The notes below the pieces were generated by a model. The model worked only from the letters and a program-made list of their open reading frames with translations, was not told where the DNA came from and did no database searches. Below are positions 1-11,152 of a stretch of 64,000 nt of DNA, one piece after another. Made by a program: the position numbers and the translations under genes. Origin of the DNA: Cryptomeria japonica (Eukaryota > Streptophyta > Pinopsida > Cupressales > Cupressaceae); NCBI RefSeq assembly GCF_030272615.1, contig NC_081411.1, forward strand, positions 42,149,140 through 42,213,139. Reading direction: 5' to 3'. Position 1 is the first letter of the stretch. Each line of letters starts with the position of its first letter.

Positions 1-742
1 GGTTGGTTGCAAAAGGCTACTCTCAGGTTGAGGGTTTTAATTATGGTGAGATATTTTCTCCTATTGCCAAAATGGCATCCATTAGATTTTTGCTTTCTAT
101 TGTTCCTACTTATGATTTAGACGTTGAGAAAATTGATGTGAAAACTGCTTTCCATCATGGTGATTTGGAAGAGGATATTTATATGACACAACAGGAGCAC
201 TATGTGGTGAAAGGTAAAAGTAGTTTGGTCTATAAATTAAAGAAATCTTTGTATGGTCTCCAATAGAGTCCTGGGATGTGGTACAATAAATTTGATACAT
301 ATGTGTTGAGTCTGGGATTTGAGCATTCTAAATTAGATCACTGTGCTTATTATAAATCTGATAGTGATCATTTCCTGTACATTGCATTGTATGTTGATCA
401 TATGTTATTCATTGGTAAAGGGAAAGGTATGATTTCAGAACTAAAGTCTCAACTCGGTGCCAAATTTGAAATGAAAGATCTCAATGCAGTGAAACACATT
501 CTTGGGATGGAAATTAAAAGAGATAGAATGAATAGAAAGCTATGGCTAGGCCAGAGTAAGTATGTGAATTCAGTGTTATAGAGGTTCAACATGCAGGATT
601 GTAGACCATTGTGTGTGCCTTTTACAGTTGGAACGAAATTATCTCTTGTAGATTGTCCTACATCCCCATCAGAGATGGAAGACATGAGCAAAGTGCCTTA
701 CCAAAGTGCAGTTGGAAGTTTGATGTATGTTATGGTCTGTAC
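1..742 (+). pseudogene. Ty1/copia reverse transcriptase fragment (element A)
   Basis: One reading frame carries the RT domain of a copia polyprotein, cut at the left by the window edge. Visible family motifs are VAKGYSQVEGFNYGEIFSPI near the start, DVKTAFHHGDLEEDIYM, SLYGLQ and the end of RT as VPYQSAVGSLMY. The catalytic YVDD box reads YVDH, so an active-site aspartate is lost. Two in-frame TAG codons (264-266 and 579-581) stand where copia RTs usually have Gln, the change expected from CAG to TAG. The frame is otherwise open to 742, where a solo LTR interrupts it; it resumes at 1798. Identification is secure; it is a dead remnant. Confidence 0.93.
738..742. repeat. Target-site duplication of solo LTR, left copy
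   Basis: The sequence tgtac is repeated immediately right of the LTR at 1798-1802. It is the 5-bp length typical of LTR elements. Confidence 0.85.
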
Positions 743-1797
743 TGTTGGTATTTTGGATATGTTGATATGGTTTTGTCATTGATGTCAACACTTATCAATA
801 CCAGTCAACCTATCAGCACTTGGAGAATTGGTTATGTTCACCGACGAACAAGTGACTTATGCACAGTTACCAGTATTTGGTTCACCGGTAGGATATATTG
901 TTCACCGGCACATGGAATCACTTAGAGAATACTTGGTTATGTCGAAGACATCATTTGGATACTTTGTCTTAATGATTTGTTCATTGGTTTATTCGAGTTT
1001 GCATATTTGTTGTTATCGGCAAATAGGTCCTGGATATACACCGGTAGGCTTATCTATTCCAGATCAGCATGGCACGTCATGGAGATGATTTTGTTGTTAT
1101 TGTAAATGCATTGAGTCGACATCATGCATCGGATATTGTTTCATTTATAATTGATTTTATTGTAAATTTTTTTAGGAAGCCAACCTACTCAATTGGTCTT
1201 AGGTTATGGTATAAATGTAAGATCTCGTGTTTGAGATTAAGAGGATATGCAAGGAAGGATTGTAAATCGGTATATGCGAATATTAGCAGAGCCATACACA
1301 TAGATATCATTCAAGAATAAACAAAGGTTTGAAGAAGGCATATCAGAGCTAAACCGGTACTAAATCCAGCATATGGAGATGCTATTTTGTGCAGTACATT
1401 ATCATTGGATTTAATCATCAAATTGTAGTTAGTGTGACTCTCATTTTGTGATTGAGCAGTGAGCTCTGGACGCTTGCCCTTTCTGGATGTGCAAACCCCA
1501 TTTGTATACACATACTATCTGTAGTAGTATCATCTGATTGTGGGTAAGGTTTCCCACCGTGGTTTTTCCCCTTACAGGGTTTCCACGTACAAATATTGGT
1601 GTTATGTGTTGTGGATGTCATTGTCTTTCTCTTTCATGCATTAATCTTTACCGATATTGTAATTAACTGATAAACTGTCTACCGGCATAAAGTTCACTTT
1701 ACCAGTATTGAGCATTTAGTTTGGTTAACTTAATTTTGATTTGAATTTATTAGACAACTGATTCACCCCCCCTCTCAGTTGTCTTTGGGACCTAACA
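743..1797 (+). mobile_element. Solo LTR (copia-type) inside element A
   Basis: A 1055-bp block begins TGTTGG, ends CCTAACA and is flanked by the 5-bp duplication tgtac (738-742 and 1798-1802). It splits the copia RT frame of element A exactly, and the frame resumes after it. Near its right end is the C-rich stretch ttcacccccc, followed by tctcagttg, a copia LTR end also seen (reverse complemented) in elements W and X. The orientation is therefore plus. There is no internal region or second LTR, so this is a solo LTR left by LTR-LTR recombination. Short ORFs inside it are chance. Several ACCGGT-like motifs occur in it. Confidence 0.87.
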
Positions 1798-1986
1798 TGT
1801 ACTAGACCAGACATTGCCCAAGCAGTTGGAGTTTTGTCCAGATATATGTCTAATCCTAGTAGAGTTCATTGGGATGCGGTCAAAAGAGTCTCCAAATATT
1901 TGAAGGGTACCTCAAAGTATTCTTTGTGTTATCATGGTAATTCAGTTGGAGATATAATTTCCCTTCATACTCATGGTTATGTGGAT
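1798..1986 (+). pseudogene. Copia RT/RNase H connection fragment (element A)
   Basis: Continuation of the element A polyprotein after the solo LTR. Family motifs RPDIAQAVGVLSRYM, HWDAVKRVSKYLKGT and LHTHGYVD are legible; they are the end of RT and the start of copia RNase H. The frame breaks inside the GYVD-SDWAGD motif, where the LARD-like element is inserted. The remaining part is at 21649-22106. The first five bases are one copy of the solo LTR target duplication and the last five (tggat) one copy of the LARD target duplication. Confidence 0.9.
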
Positions 1987-2663
1987 TGTAATGCCCCGCC
2001 AGGAAACCCTGAAGGGATTAAGCCATAACACAAGAATAGAGTACAAAATTTTTTTTTTTAAAGTTAAACACAACACAATGATACAATGAGATATCAAATT
2101 TCAAATTACATAGCGGAAGACAACAACTAACACCTTAAGATTTTCCCAACGAGATTACTTAAATTTCACGATTCACTTAACTCACACAATTAATCCAATA
2201 AGTTGATTATCTTAATAACGAGATAATTCTTACACAAGGATAATTTCTTTCAAAAGATGGAAATATAAATCACAAGCCAAGTTTCATCCATTAAGATCTA
2301 TTCATAATCTACATTCAAGCTCTTCATTAAAATATAATCCATGCATCTAATATTCTAACACACTCGAATTTCATCATAAACATATGAGATCTTTTCATGC
2401 ATACTTAATTTCCTTAACAACAACTGAATATATTCCATTATCATAAGCTACATTATTACTTATTCCAATTTACTGCATTCAAGAGAGAACTGCGAACATG
2501 CATTTAAAATTAATCATCATCTAAACCACTTATACATTCTATCAAAATGCCATTCATGCATGCTAACACTAAACATGAAACATAAGAGAATAAGAATCAC
2601 ACAACACCAAGATGATCTCGGAGTTCACCCCTAAAGGACTACATCTTCGGGTCTGCTCAACTA

Positions 2664-2773
2664 CAAGACCCCTCTGATAATTAATAAAGTTAAGAATACA
2701 TGAGGTTCTCATAATGTGCAAGACCCCTCTGATAATTAATAAAGTTAATAATACATGAGGTTCTCATAATTTA
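2664..2773. repeat. 55-bp tandem duplication in LARD 3' LTR
   Basis: A unit beginning caagacccctctgataatt occurs twice in tandem with a 55-bp period. The other LTR has one copy (about 18115). The duplication therefore arose after insertion. Confidence 0.85.
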
Positions 2774-4423
2774 CAATCCTACCATCAAGGCGAAACATAA
2801 ACAATATACAAGCAACCGTATCAGTCAATAAATACATAAATGATCCTTGAAAAGGAAAGGATCTAGCTGAACAACAATCGAAGCTAATACCAAGGTCCAT
2901 TTGGACATCCACAAAACTGAGTTATCACCACCCAAGGTCTAACATGAAACCCGATACTCACAAGGGCACAGACAATAGGACGACCTACAAACGTGCTCCT
3001 AATAGGACAATACGACAACACACTAGCGAACGTAGGGACAAATGTCATCACACAACCTGGTATGGTTACCATGGTAGGTCTTCATAGGTCCCGGCCCCAT
3101 ACACTAGGTTACCCTAGCAACCTAATTCGAACCTCCGGCCCATCCAAGCCTTATGTGGACCCACACATCCTCTCGTGAAGATGAGGATGATGGTTTGCCA
3201 TTTCAGGCCTTCTCACAGCATGTCGAGTCTGTGTTAGCACTCGTCCCATGTGTGAGGCACAATTATCTTACTTAGAGATTAACATTCTAATCTACTGTTA
3301 GGTTATCACTTATTAGACTCACTTTCGATGGGTTACGCAGCAGCCACTTTGGGCGCGACCCCCAATCGAAAGCCACTTTCCCATACGACACTAGACTATA
3401 CTCAAACGAACTCAAACCAAGACATACACATGGTTAGATGAACAGAGTTCAAAATGGAGAAATCCACCATTTGGTCAAACATGACTCCAAGAGATACACT
3501 TACTGACGGTACTCTAACCAGAGACCTGACAAACTATGGTCAACCACGAATCAACATTCGACACCCACATAAAGGATATAACCAACTACGACACCACCAC
3601 AATACAATAGTCAACTCAGGACAGAGGACTAAAACAGGTACCCAAATCAACCATACGACCGGGTCCAATCAAACAAAGCACGACTTGCCATTACTTAAGC
3701 AAAAGCGAATACAGAAATTAAACCTGCATTGACAAAAAAATCACCGTTACCAGGTGAGTACAATACCACAATTCCAATGGTCCATTCGCCTATGTCTCAA
3801 AATAGAGGAAGATTATAACTATACCATTTATTTTACAAATTGAAAATACCATTAACTCGCCAACATTCCAAACAATACATTATTAATTTCCAATAGTATA
3901 TTGTTTAAATGATCCAAATATCCATTGGTAAAATATTTCATTTACGTCTCAATTACTCAAATGATATGTTCTTGAATAAAATATTATTTAAAAATAATCA
4001 ATTAATAAATATATTTTATTTCAACAATTTCCCAATAAAATAACATTCTATTTTATTTTTTTTTAAACAATAATTCCTCAATTAGACAAATACCCAAATT
4101 AACTCTTAATTAAGGTATATATTTCTTAATCCAAGATTAATAAAATATAACCAATTAATATTTAATTGTGAAATTAGCAATTCTAGAATTTAATTAGAAA
4201 AAGTGCGTTAATCATAAAATGAAATTTGAATATTAATTAATGTATATATTTCATTATACAATTAATTAATATCAAATTAATCATGAATTATAATTTATGC
4301 CACATTAGTCATAATTAAAAACTTAATTAAAAATTAACATTAAATAATATTAAAATATTATATATTTTTTTTTATTAAAAAAAAACCATAAAAAAAACAC
4401 ATTTTATAAAAACTAAAAAAAGG

Positions 4424-4433
4424 CATTTATATG
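4424..4433 (-). promoter_or_regulatory. Candidate TATA box of LARD LTR (left copy)
   Basis: The minus strand reads CATATAAATGCC just downstream (in the transcription sense) of the GC-rich repeat island. The same motif is at 19914-19923 in the 5' LTR. Position and context suggest the LTR promoter; no transcript evidence is available. Confidence 0.5.
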
Positions 4434-4439
4434 GGGGAG

Positions 4440-4645
4440 GGTACCCACGTGGACCCCCATGTGCCCCCCCCCCCCTTGGGAGCTCACGCTTCCCCTTGGG
4501 GAAGCGATGCTTCCCAATGGGAGCACACAGCCCCCATGGGAGCGTTGTTGTTCCCAAAGGGAGCACACAGCCCCCATGGGAAGCGCTGCTACCCAAAGGG
4601 ACATAGCACCCCTCCATGTGGTGGGGAAAACTCCCACGTGGATGG
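4440..4645. repeat. GC-rich imperfect tandem repeat in LARD LTR
   Basis: Units of about 44 bp contain GGGAGCACACAGCCCCCATG and CCCATGGG. A short hairpin (CTTCCCC / GGGGAAG, 4492-4507) lies at the start. The other LTR has one unit fewer (about 19960-20045). The island is a sharp base-composition change in a very AT-rich LTR and sits next to the candidate TATA box. Confidence 0.75.
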
Positions 4646-6233
4646 GGTTAAAACATTTCTTTATATATATAAAAAAAAAAATTTAAATTTTGCTGTTAAT
4701 AAAAAAGAAACTTCACACACAGCAAAATAATCCCACAGTCTCACAGAGACTTTAAATATAATTTTTTTTTTTAATTTTATTTCCAAAAAACATGGGTTTC
4801 TAATATTTTCAAATACCCAGTTTTAGGAAGGAAAAAAAAATTCTCCAAAACAACACCAAATTAGCAAAACAATAAGGATTAACATCCTTTATCAAAACCC
4901 AAGCAGATTATCTGATTTAAAGTTTGAATTTGAAAGCATAAATTTGGAATTTAAACCAATTTCCATTGCAAACAGCCAATCTCACTTTTATTTTATTTTT
5001 TATTTTGAAACAAGAGCAACCAAAACTAAACTTGAGATGGAAACAAACAAGAAAGGTTTGAATTGAAAATAAAATTTACAACTGTTCCATTTTCCCCAAA
5101 TAGTTGAGATTATTCCAATTTTTCCCAAACAGTTTTCTTCAAAATCCAAAACAATTTCTGATAAACAAAGGGACCAAAAATATAAACCAGAATCTTACCT
5201 CGTATAGCAATCCTGGAAAATATTTAGAGAGGAGCCCAACCTGCAGGCTCAAGAATATTCCTCCAAAATATTCCTCCTTCCAAAACCCCCAAATTTTCCT
5301 CCAAAATATTTTCCAAAAATATTTTTCCCCAAAAAATTTCAATCCCCAATATTTTCCAAAAGTCTAGGTTATATGGAGAAGTTTGACCAAAATTTTCATT
5401 TTTGGAATTAAAATATTTTATTTAAAAATAAATCCCAAAAATAATTCTTTTAAACTATATCAATAATTTAACTTGCTTTTCCCATTTAAAATTGATTTTC
5501 TCACTCAACTGAAATTTAACCTTTCTATTTCAAAAAGCTAACAAGATTAAATTAATTTATATTTCAATTAAATTTAAATCTTTCTTTTCATAAGCATACA
5601 CATAATAAATTTAACATTAAAATTAACCATTCAATTGAATGTGCTCCTAAACTGAATCAAGCAATTCAAATAACGATTAATCACATAAAAAAAAGAGCCT
5701 ATTTGATTGAGTCCCCAAATAAACTAATGCGTAAACACACATTAAATCAATTAAAGATTAATGATCAATCACTCGATTTAACCACACACGCAAGCACACA
5801 AACCAAGAAAGTCAATTGGACAGACAACCCGCAAACCCAACCAAAAGGGAATACCGATGATGACCAATGACGCTCACTTGAGCACAACTATGGTCAAACG
5901 AGAAACTCCGGATCACCTAATCCAACTCTAAGGATTAAAGAGGTACACTCAAACCTACAAATTCAGGCAGAGACGAACCTTGCACCCATGCGGCATTGTA
6001 CCTGAAATCTCCTGCAACCAAGAGTTATACATGCATACATATATAAACTTAATGAAAGCATTAGCTCGAGATCATAACACGAAATAGGAGAATTAATAAC
6101 TTGCATACAAACTGGTGCGAAAACCACATCGACAGCTATGCATTAAATCAAACAGCTGACTATAACATTATATTATGATAAACTAACCAAGATTAAACCG
6201 GGATTAGAAATTTATTAGGGCAGGGGTACTACA

Positions 6234-6247
6234 TCCTCCCCCCCAGG
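6234..6247 (-). other. LARD polypurine tract
   Basis: The minus strand reads CCTGGGGGGGAGGA immediately before the 3' LTR. This is the expected plus-strand DNA primer site of an LTR element. Confidence 0.85.
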
Positions 6248-8858
6248 TTCCGACTTACTCCTGGAAGTCATAAGGCTAGATGGAGAACATGTTGCACACA
6301 TCAGCCCTGAAACTCATTCAATCAAATATTAAATTGCACATAGGAATCTTTCCATAAATAAAAAATACATTATTCCAAAATCCTTTACAAATGCCATTAT
6401 CCATTGGCAAGATACATCTAAGTCCGTACATTTCTTATAACTTTCTAGAAATTATCCACAATCATAGCAGAGAAACAAGAATTTTCTCTCTTTTATTACA
6501 CCAAGTTAATGCATTACAAAGAGGTAAACAACAATTATCATAATCATCTATCAAATATGACAAGAAAACATGCCATCATAATCAATTTTCTTTACAATAC
6601 ATCTTTTCATAAAAATTTATCGCATAAAACTAGGTTCAAATTTCAATTTCTACAACCAAGTTAACTTTCAATAAATAAGAGCAATGAAAATAACTCAATT
6701 GATTACACTTGCCAGTAATATAAAAACCTTTCCAATGACTATGTCCCATAACATAGTGACAAGTTAACACAATTTTCTCCATGATACACATAATAACCAT
6801 CCACAAACTAGAATGCATAACTCAAAAGGCCACATGTGAGCATGTCTAATGCTCAGTCAAAGATAACATGCATGATCAACATCTCTATGCTTGTTCTCAG
6901 AACAATAATATGATTATAAATATCCAATATCTCTCTCAAAGGCTTGATGGTGCTAGGGCACACCATGGCGGTGCTGCCTTCCATACAAGACCTTCATGAA
7001 CATCTCTTGTTGAGTAAGTTGGTTAGCCTCCAAGAGATAATCACCACACATAGGTAGGTAGTGGATCCTAGCTACATCACAGCCTCACATACCCCCATCC
7101 TCAAGGTTCCCTACATCTACTTCCTCATACACACTCTGCCAAGACCGTATCATACGTCCTTGGAGAGGAATTCCACATTTCAACACAAGACCAGCATCCA
7201 AAAACAATAAGGATAAACCAGCTTAGCCACCAAAGTACAGATGAATAAAGATAATAAATCATCAATTCCAACAGTAAGGCAAGAAAATAATCCAGAATTT
7301 GCAACACCAAATCAAATATGCAAAAGATCACAAGATCGTGGCTAAACCTTCAAAGTCAAAGTAGAATAAATTGTTGGTCCCCAAAGAAATAATAAGAATA
7401 TCACAACTGCACATAACATCACTGTGTGACTAGCATCTAGCCACCAATGAGGAAGGAAGGAACAACTGACTAGCTATTGCAGTAGCTCATCATGTGGTGT
7501 GACATAGTCACACTACCCACATGGCATGGCGGTGTGCACCTCGACATCACCCCACATCACATCGTCACACGGCATGGTAATACCCCAAGCAGAGAAGACA
7601 AGCACTAGACGTATCTCGCATGGTAGTGTACCTCATGAAAACAAGCACGCGCAGGTCATGTCCCGCACCGCGACGTATCTAAAAGGATACTTGCCATAGC
7701 CAGAGGTATACATGACTAGGGTCCACCCACATGCCCACCAACACATACTAAATGGCAGCTCATGTGGATAAACCTACCTTTCATGAAGACAAGGCAAAGG
7801 ATCCTGCAAATCACACCATCACTATACACAAGAATCACCATCAATATGCTCAAATAAAGGAGGGGAATAGGCTATCACACATAAACCTATAAATAGATTC
7901 ATCAAAAGGGAAAGTATTGAGTACACCTTTGATACAGTTTTATAGTACAACTATATCAATCCTCGAAATATAGAAGCTAAAGTCACTCCGCGCCGACTTT
8001 ACTCGTACGCCAATCCATACTATTCAAGGAATGGTGACTTCTAATACTACCCCTTAACATATTGAATTACCCACAACCCGAGGTTTGGTATTCAGTAGGG
8101 ACACAAATAAGCAACATCACATGAACAGTATGGTTTTCCATACCCATAAGCAACATATCCTCCATGGTTAGTTACTTTACCAATCCATGGGTACATATAA
8201 TAAGCACTGGTTTCTTACAATACACACAATTACACTAGTACTGGTTTAGTCACATTTATGGGGAGTACTTTTCAGTACACTAATATCTATTCAAGGAAGA
8301 TTTTAATTAACAATTCACAATTACATAAGGAAATAACATCATTCATATATCTTTCTCGAATCTCACTAAGCATTCGTAACTAAATTACTAACTATGCAGA
8401 TTCTTTTCCCAAAGAGGACTTTCATCTATCAATATGAAGCCAAATGCAAACATACAATTTCACATGTTTTATAGACATTCTATTTAAATCAATGCATTCT
8501 TCGTAGCATTTCTAAAATCTTATGATTAGGCAAAGAGAAGGGAAAGAGAGTTTGATAATCAAATTGTTTCCTACAAGGACACAAGACCAACAAGATCACA
8601 CTACAATATAAAATTTCTTACTATAAGCCTATCATTTTATTTGCACGGTTATCATTTCGCTACCATTTTAGAAGGATGCCAAAATAGTCTAACATGACGT
8701 TTCCAATTATTATGGTTGCAACAGAATGTTGTAGTTTTCCAAACAGAGATCAAACTAGGTAATCCTTTTGATAATACCAGACCTCTTGAGAACACCCACT
8801 ATTTTAATACAATACAAACACATATCATAATTTGCAACCTGTCATTGAAAATCAAATT
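6248..8858 (-). other. LARD internal region, left part (non-coding)
   Basis: About 2.6 kb between the polypurine tract and the nested gypsy element. Only short ORFs (longest about 68 codons) occur on either strand and none resembles gag or pol. The block around 7480-7700 is richer in C and repeats a CATGGCGGTGT / CATCACACGGCATGG type motif. Nothing here can be assigned a protein function. In known LARDs the internal domain is conserved as RNA structure; that cannot be judged from one copy. Confidence 0.7.
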
Positions 8859-9028
8859 ATGATTGTAGCGTCCTAAAATTGCGACACTTGCAATTTCGAC
8901 TGCATTTCGGTCTTCACGATGGCGACGCAACACGCAACCTGAATGGAGACCCCAAAACTTGCTCACGACACTGAAAACTGCATTTTTTATGCACCCTGGC
9001 CTGAACCTCCTTTGCACCCCGCTGTCCC

Positions 9029-9130
9029 GGAGGTGGGACCAGAGCGCCCAGCGCCCTGGTCCCTCAGGACCAAGGCGCCCAGCGCCCTGGTCCTCCAGGA
9101 CCATGGCGCCCAGCGCCCTGGTCCCTGGGT
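9029..9130. repeat. Hairpin-forming tandem units in gypsy LTR (3 copies)
   Basis: Each unit has the form GGACCA(x)GGCGC-CCA-GCGCCCTGGTCC, i.e. two inverted arms around a 3-base loop. Three units with about 31-bp period are here; two are in the 3' LTR (about 15517-15579), where one unit is a perfect 12-bp inverted repeat. They lie upstream of the TATA box. Confidence 0.85.
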
Positions 9131-9247
9131 CCTATTTTGGGCCCGGTCTCCTAAGTGGTATCGGGTCTTTTTGATTGCAATTTGGAAATATACTTCCCTG
9201 GTCGGCCTAAGGTCGGGAAAATCAATCTATCAGCCCTAATTAACAAG

Positions 9248-9255
9248 TATATAAA
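9248..9255 (+). promoter_or_regulatory. TATA box of nested gypsy LTR
   Basis: TATATAAA about 385 bp into the LTR, repeated at 15701-15708 in the 3' LTR. Transcription start would be expected near 9280. Confidence 0.65.
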
Positions 9256-9974
9256 CTACATTTTCCTCTCTCATTCGATATGATGGAAAAGGCGTGGAAA
9301 CTATACTCAAGCATTCAAGCATTCAAGCAATTGATCATTTCAAGTCTCCATTCAAGGCTTAGTGTTGCATTCAAGTCAAGGATTCAACCATTGAAGAGGA
9401 GATCACTTATTACATGCTACATACTACAACATACAACATCTAAACCTTCGCACATAAGGATACAAACATCCTTAGAACAAGGTTGCAGGTACGTGGCTAA
9501 GATTGAAGATCTGGAATCCTTGTGCAGAGACGAACCGATCCCCCTTCGTTTCGCGGATTTTTCGGAGGACCGTGGCGCCGGGCGCCATCATCCCGACAAC
9601 TTTTGCTCAAATTTGCAGGACAGCACCGTATCGACATTTTACTGCTAATTCCAGGTCCGCAGCTTCATCCTATAACCTAAACTCAGTTTATAAGCGAATC
9701 TTTATGACTTTCTATGCATTCTTAGCTTAATTTCCTTAATCAACATTCTTTACAAAAGAGGGTAGCTTTGCTTTCCAAACCCTTGAAATTCATCTAACAT
9801 CCAATCTTACCTTGTGTGGGATTGGATCTTATGAGTTTCAACCCCTCTTTTGAATGTAAAGTCTTCCCCCTAAGTGAAAACCCATCGAATCCTAGCGAAC
9901 CTCCCTTCTCTCTCCTCGGAGTTGGAAGAGGGGAGACCAACTGGGGTTCGACAGCGATTTTCCGCTTTACATTT

Positions 9975-9993
9975 TGGTGAACCCGACGTGAAC
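9975..9993 (+). other. Primer binding site of nested gypsy element
   Basis: TGGTGAACCCGACGTGAAC starts three bases after the LTR end. It begins TGG, as a complement of a CCA tRNA end must. I could not assign the tRNA with confidence. Confidence 0.65.
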
Positions 9994-11152
9994 ATCCTTT
10001 TTGATTTTTCATGCCTAGATCTGAAATTTGATTCCTTGATTACATTTCCATGTTTGATCTTTTGCAAAATTTTAGAGGTGATTGCATAAAAACCCTAAAT
10101 TTTCTTTTTGAACATTGGACTTGCGAAATGTTTAATTATTAATGCTTGCTTCAGATCTGCTTTTCTATTATAAATTATCAATTCATATCTGTACTTTAAT
10201 TTTGAAAATTAAGTGGTTAAATGTCAAAACCCTAATTTTTGAAACCCTCTTGATTCAACCTTTGTCCGACAATTTGACCAATCAAAACATCTCCAAATCA
10301 GCTGTAACTTTGGATTCTGCAATAAAATCACAATATCTTTCATCCCTGAAAATTTGGAAAAAAGTTGCGAGGACCGTGTTGCACTCCGAGCGCCATCGTC
10401 CCCGACATTTTTTCCAAAATTTCGGGAGCGAGATCTTGCTGTATTTTCCTGCTAAAATCGAGAATTTTGGCTGATTTTGTCAATTATAACACTTTCAAAA
10501 TTACAGTCAAAGTTGGTCTTGTGATTGCTTGGTTTAAGACTCCTAATCATTCAAAAATTATCGAAACTGAAATTTTGTGTCAAAATTGTGTTCTTACTGT
10601 CCTAAATCTGAAAAGTGTGTTTTTATTCATTCGAAATTTCAGTGCTTTATTCAAATTCTTGCATTTTGTGGCTTTTGAAATTAAGTGCTTAATTACAACA
10701 ACCTTGATTTCCGCTTTCAAAATTGAATTTTGCGTGAAATTGAGTCAATTTTCAAAATTCAAAATTTGCATTGCTCTTGACATTCCTTCTAAAATCATAA
10801 AATTCAAAATTTCAGTTTCCCTCTCTTTTTCAAAATTCAAAATTTTGCATTTTTCGACAATCTTGATAGGGTTCAATTTTGAGATTGCAACTTTAATTTG
10901 GCCTATCTACAGATCGTAAAATCACTCAATTTTTTCAGATTAGCTCTAAAATCATCATACCTTTCATCCCTGCAAATTTCAAAAAAAGTTGCAAGGACCG
11001 TGTTGCACTCCGAGCGCCACGGTCCCGAACATTTTTTCCGAAATTTCGGGAGACTGTTGTGATTGCATTTAACAGCTTAAATCTGGAAGATTGGCTGTTT
11101 TTACTGAAAATTGCTACCTCTAAATTCAAAATCTTTTCTCTCTCTCTAGTGC
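9994..11152 (+). other. Untranslated leader of nested gypsy element
   Basis: About 1.16 kb with no long frame. It holds a duplicated GC-rich motif embedded in AT-rich DNA (10362-10430 and 10985-11050), each reading AGGACCGTGTTGCACTCCGA followed by GCGCCA and a TTTCGGGAG box. A related block (GGACCGTGGCGCCGGGCGCC) is in the LTR at about 9569. A CT-run ending in AG at 11137-11150 stands directly before the gag ATG and resembles a splice acceptor. Role unknown; packaging or dimerisation RNA structure is one possibility. Confidence 0.6.

Larger units (their letters stand above)
1987..6233 (-). repeat. LARD 3' LTR (left copy)
   Basis: 4247-bp LTR with TG..CA ends. It is AT-rich apart from a GC-rich island at about 4440-4640. 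Relative to the other LTR it carries an extra copy of a 55-bp unit (2664-2718 and 2719-2773) and an extra unit of about 44 bp in the GC island. It lacks a block of roughly 70-95 bp present at about 19125-19220 of the other copy. Short ORFs inside it are not shared with any known protein and shift between the two copies. Confidence 0.9.
8864..9971 (+). repeat. Nested gypsy element 5' LTR
   Basis: 1108 bp, TG..CA. It holds three tandem GC-rich hairpin units at about 9029-9130, a TATA box at 9248-9255, and an R/U5 region with a 122-codon ORF (9280-9648) that also exists in the other LTR. It is 31 bp longer than the 3' LTR because of one extra hairpin unit. Confidence 0.93.

Noticed and set aside
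4375..4730. Overlapping ORFs of 74-99 codons on both strands of the LARD GC island
   Set aside because: They arise from the GC-rich tandem repeat, change frame between the two LTR copies and have repeat-like composition.
9280..9648. 122-codon ORF present in both inner gypsy LTRs (also 15733-16101), just after the TATA box
   Set aside because: LTR copies are about 98% identical by descent, so the shared ORF shows no selection. Composition is not protein-like and it matches no domain I know.
10142..10919. Leader ORFs of 110 and 184 codons before the inner gypsy gag
   Set aside because: AT-driven Phe/Lys/Ile composition and no similarity to Gag. They lie in the leader between PBS and gag and overlap the duplicated GC motif.
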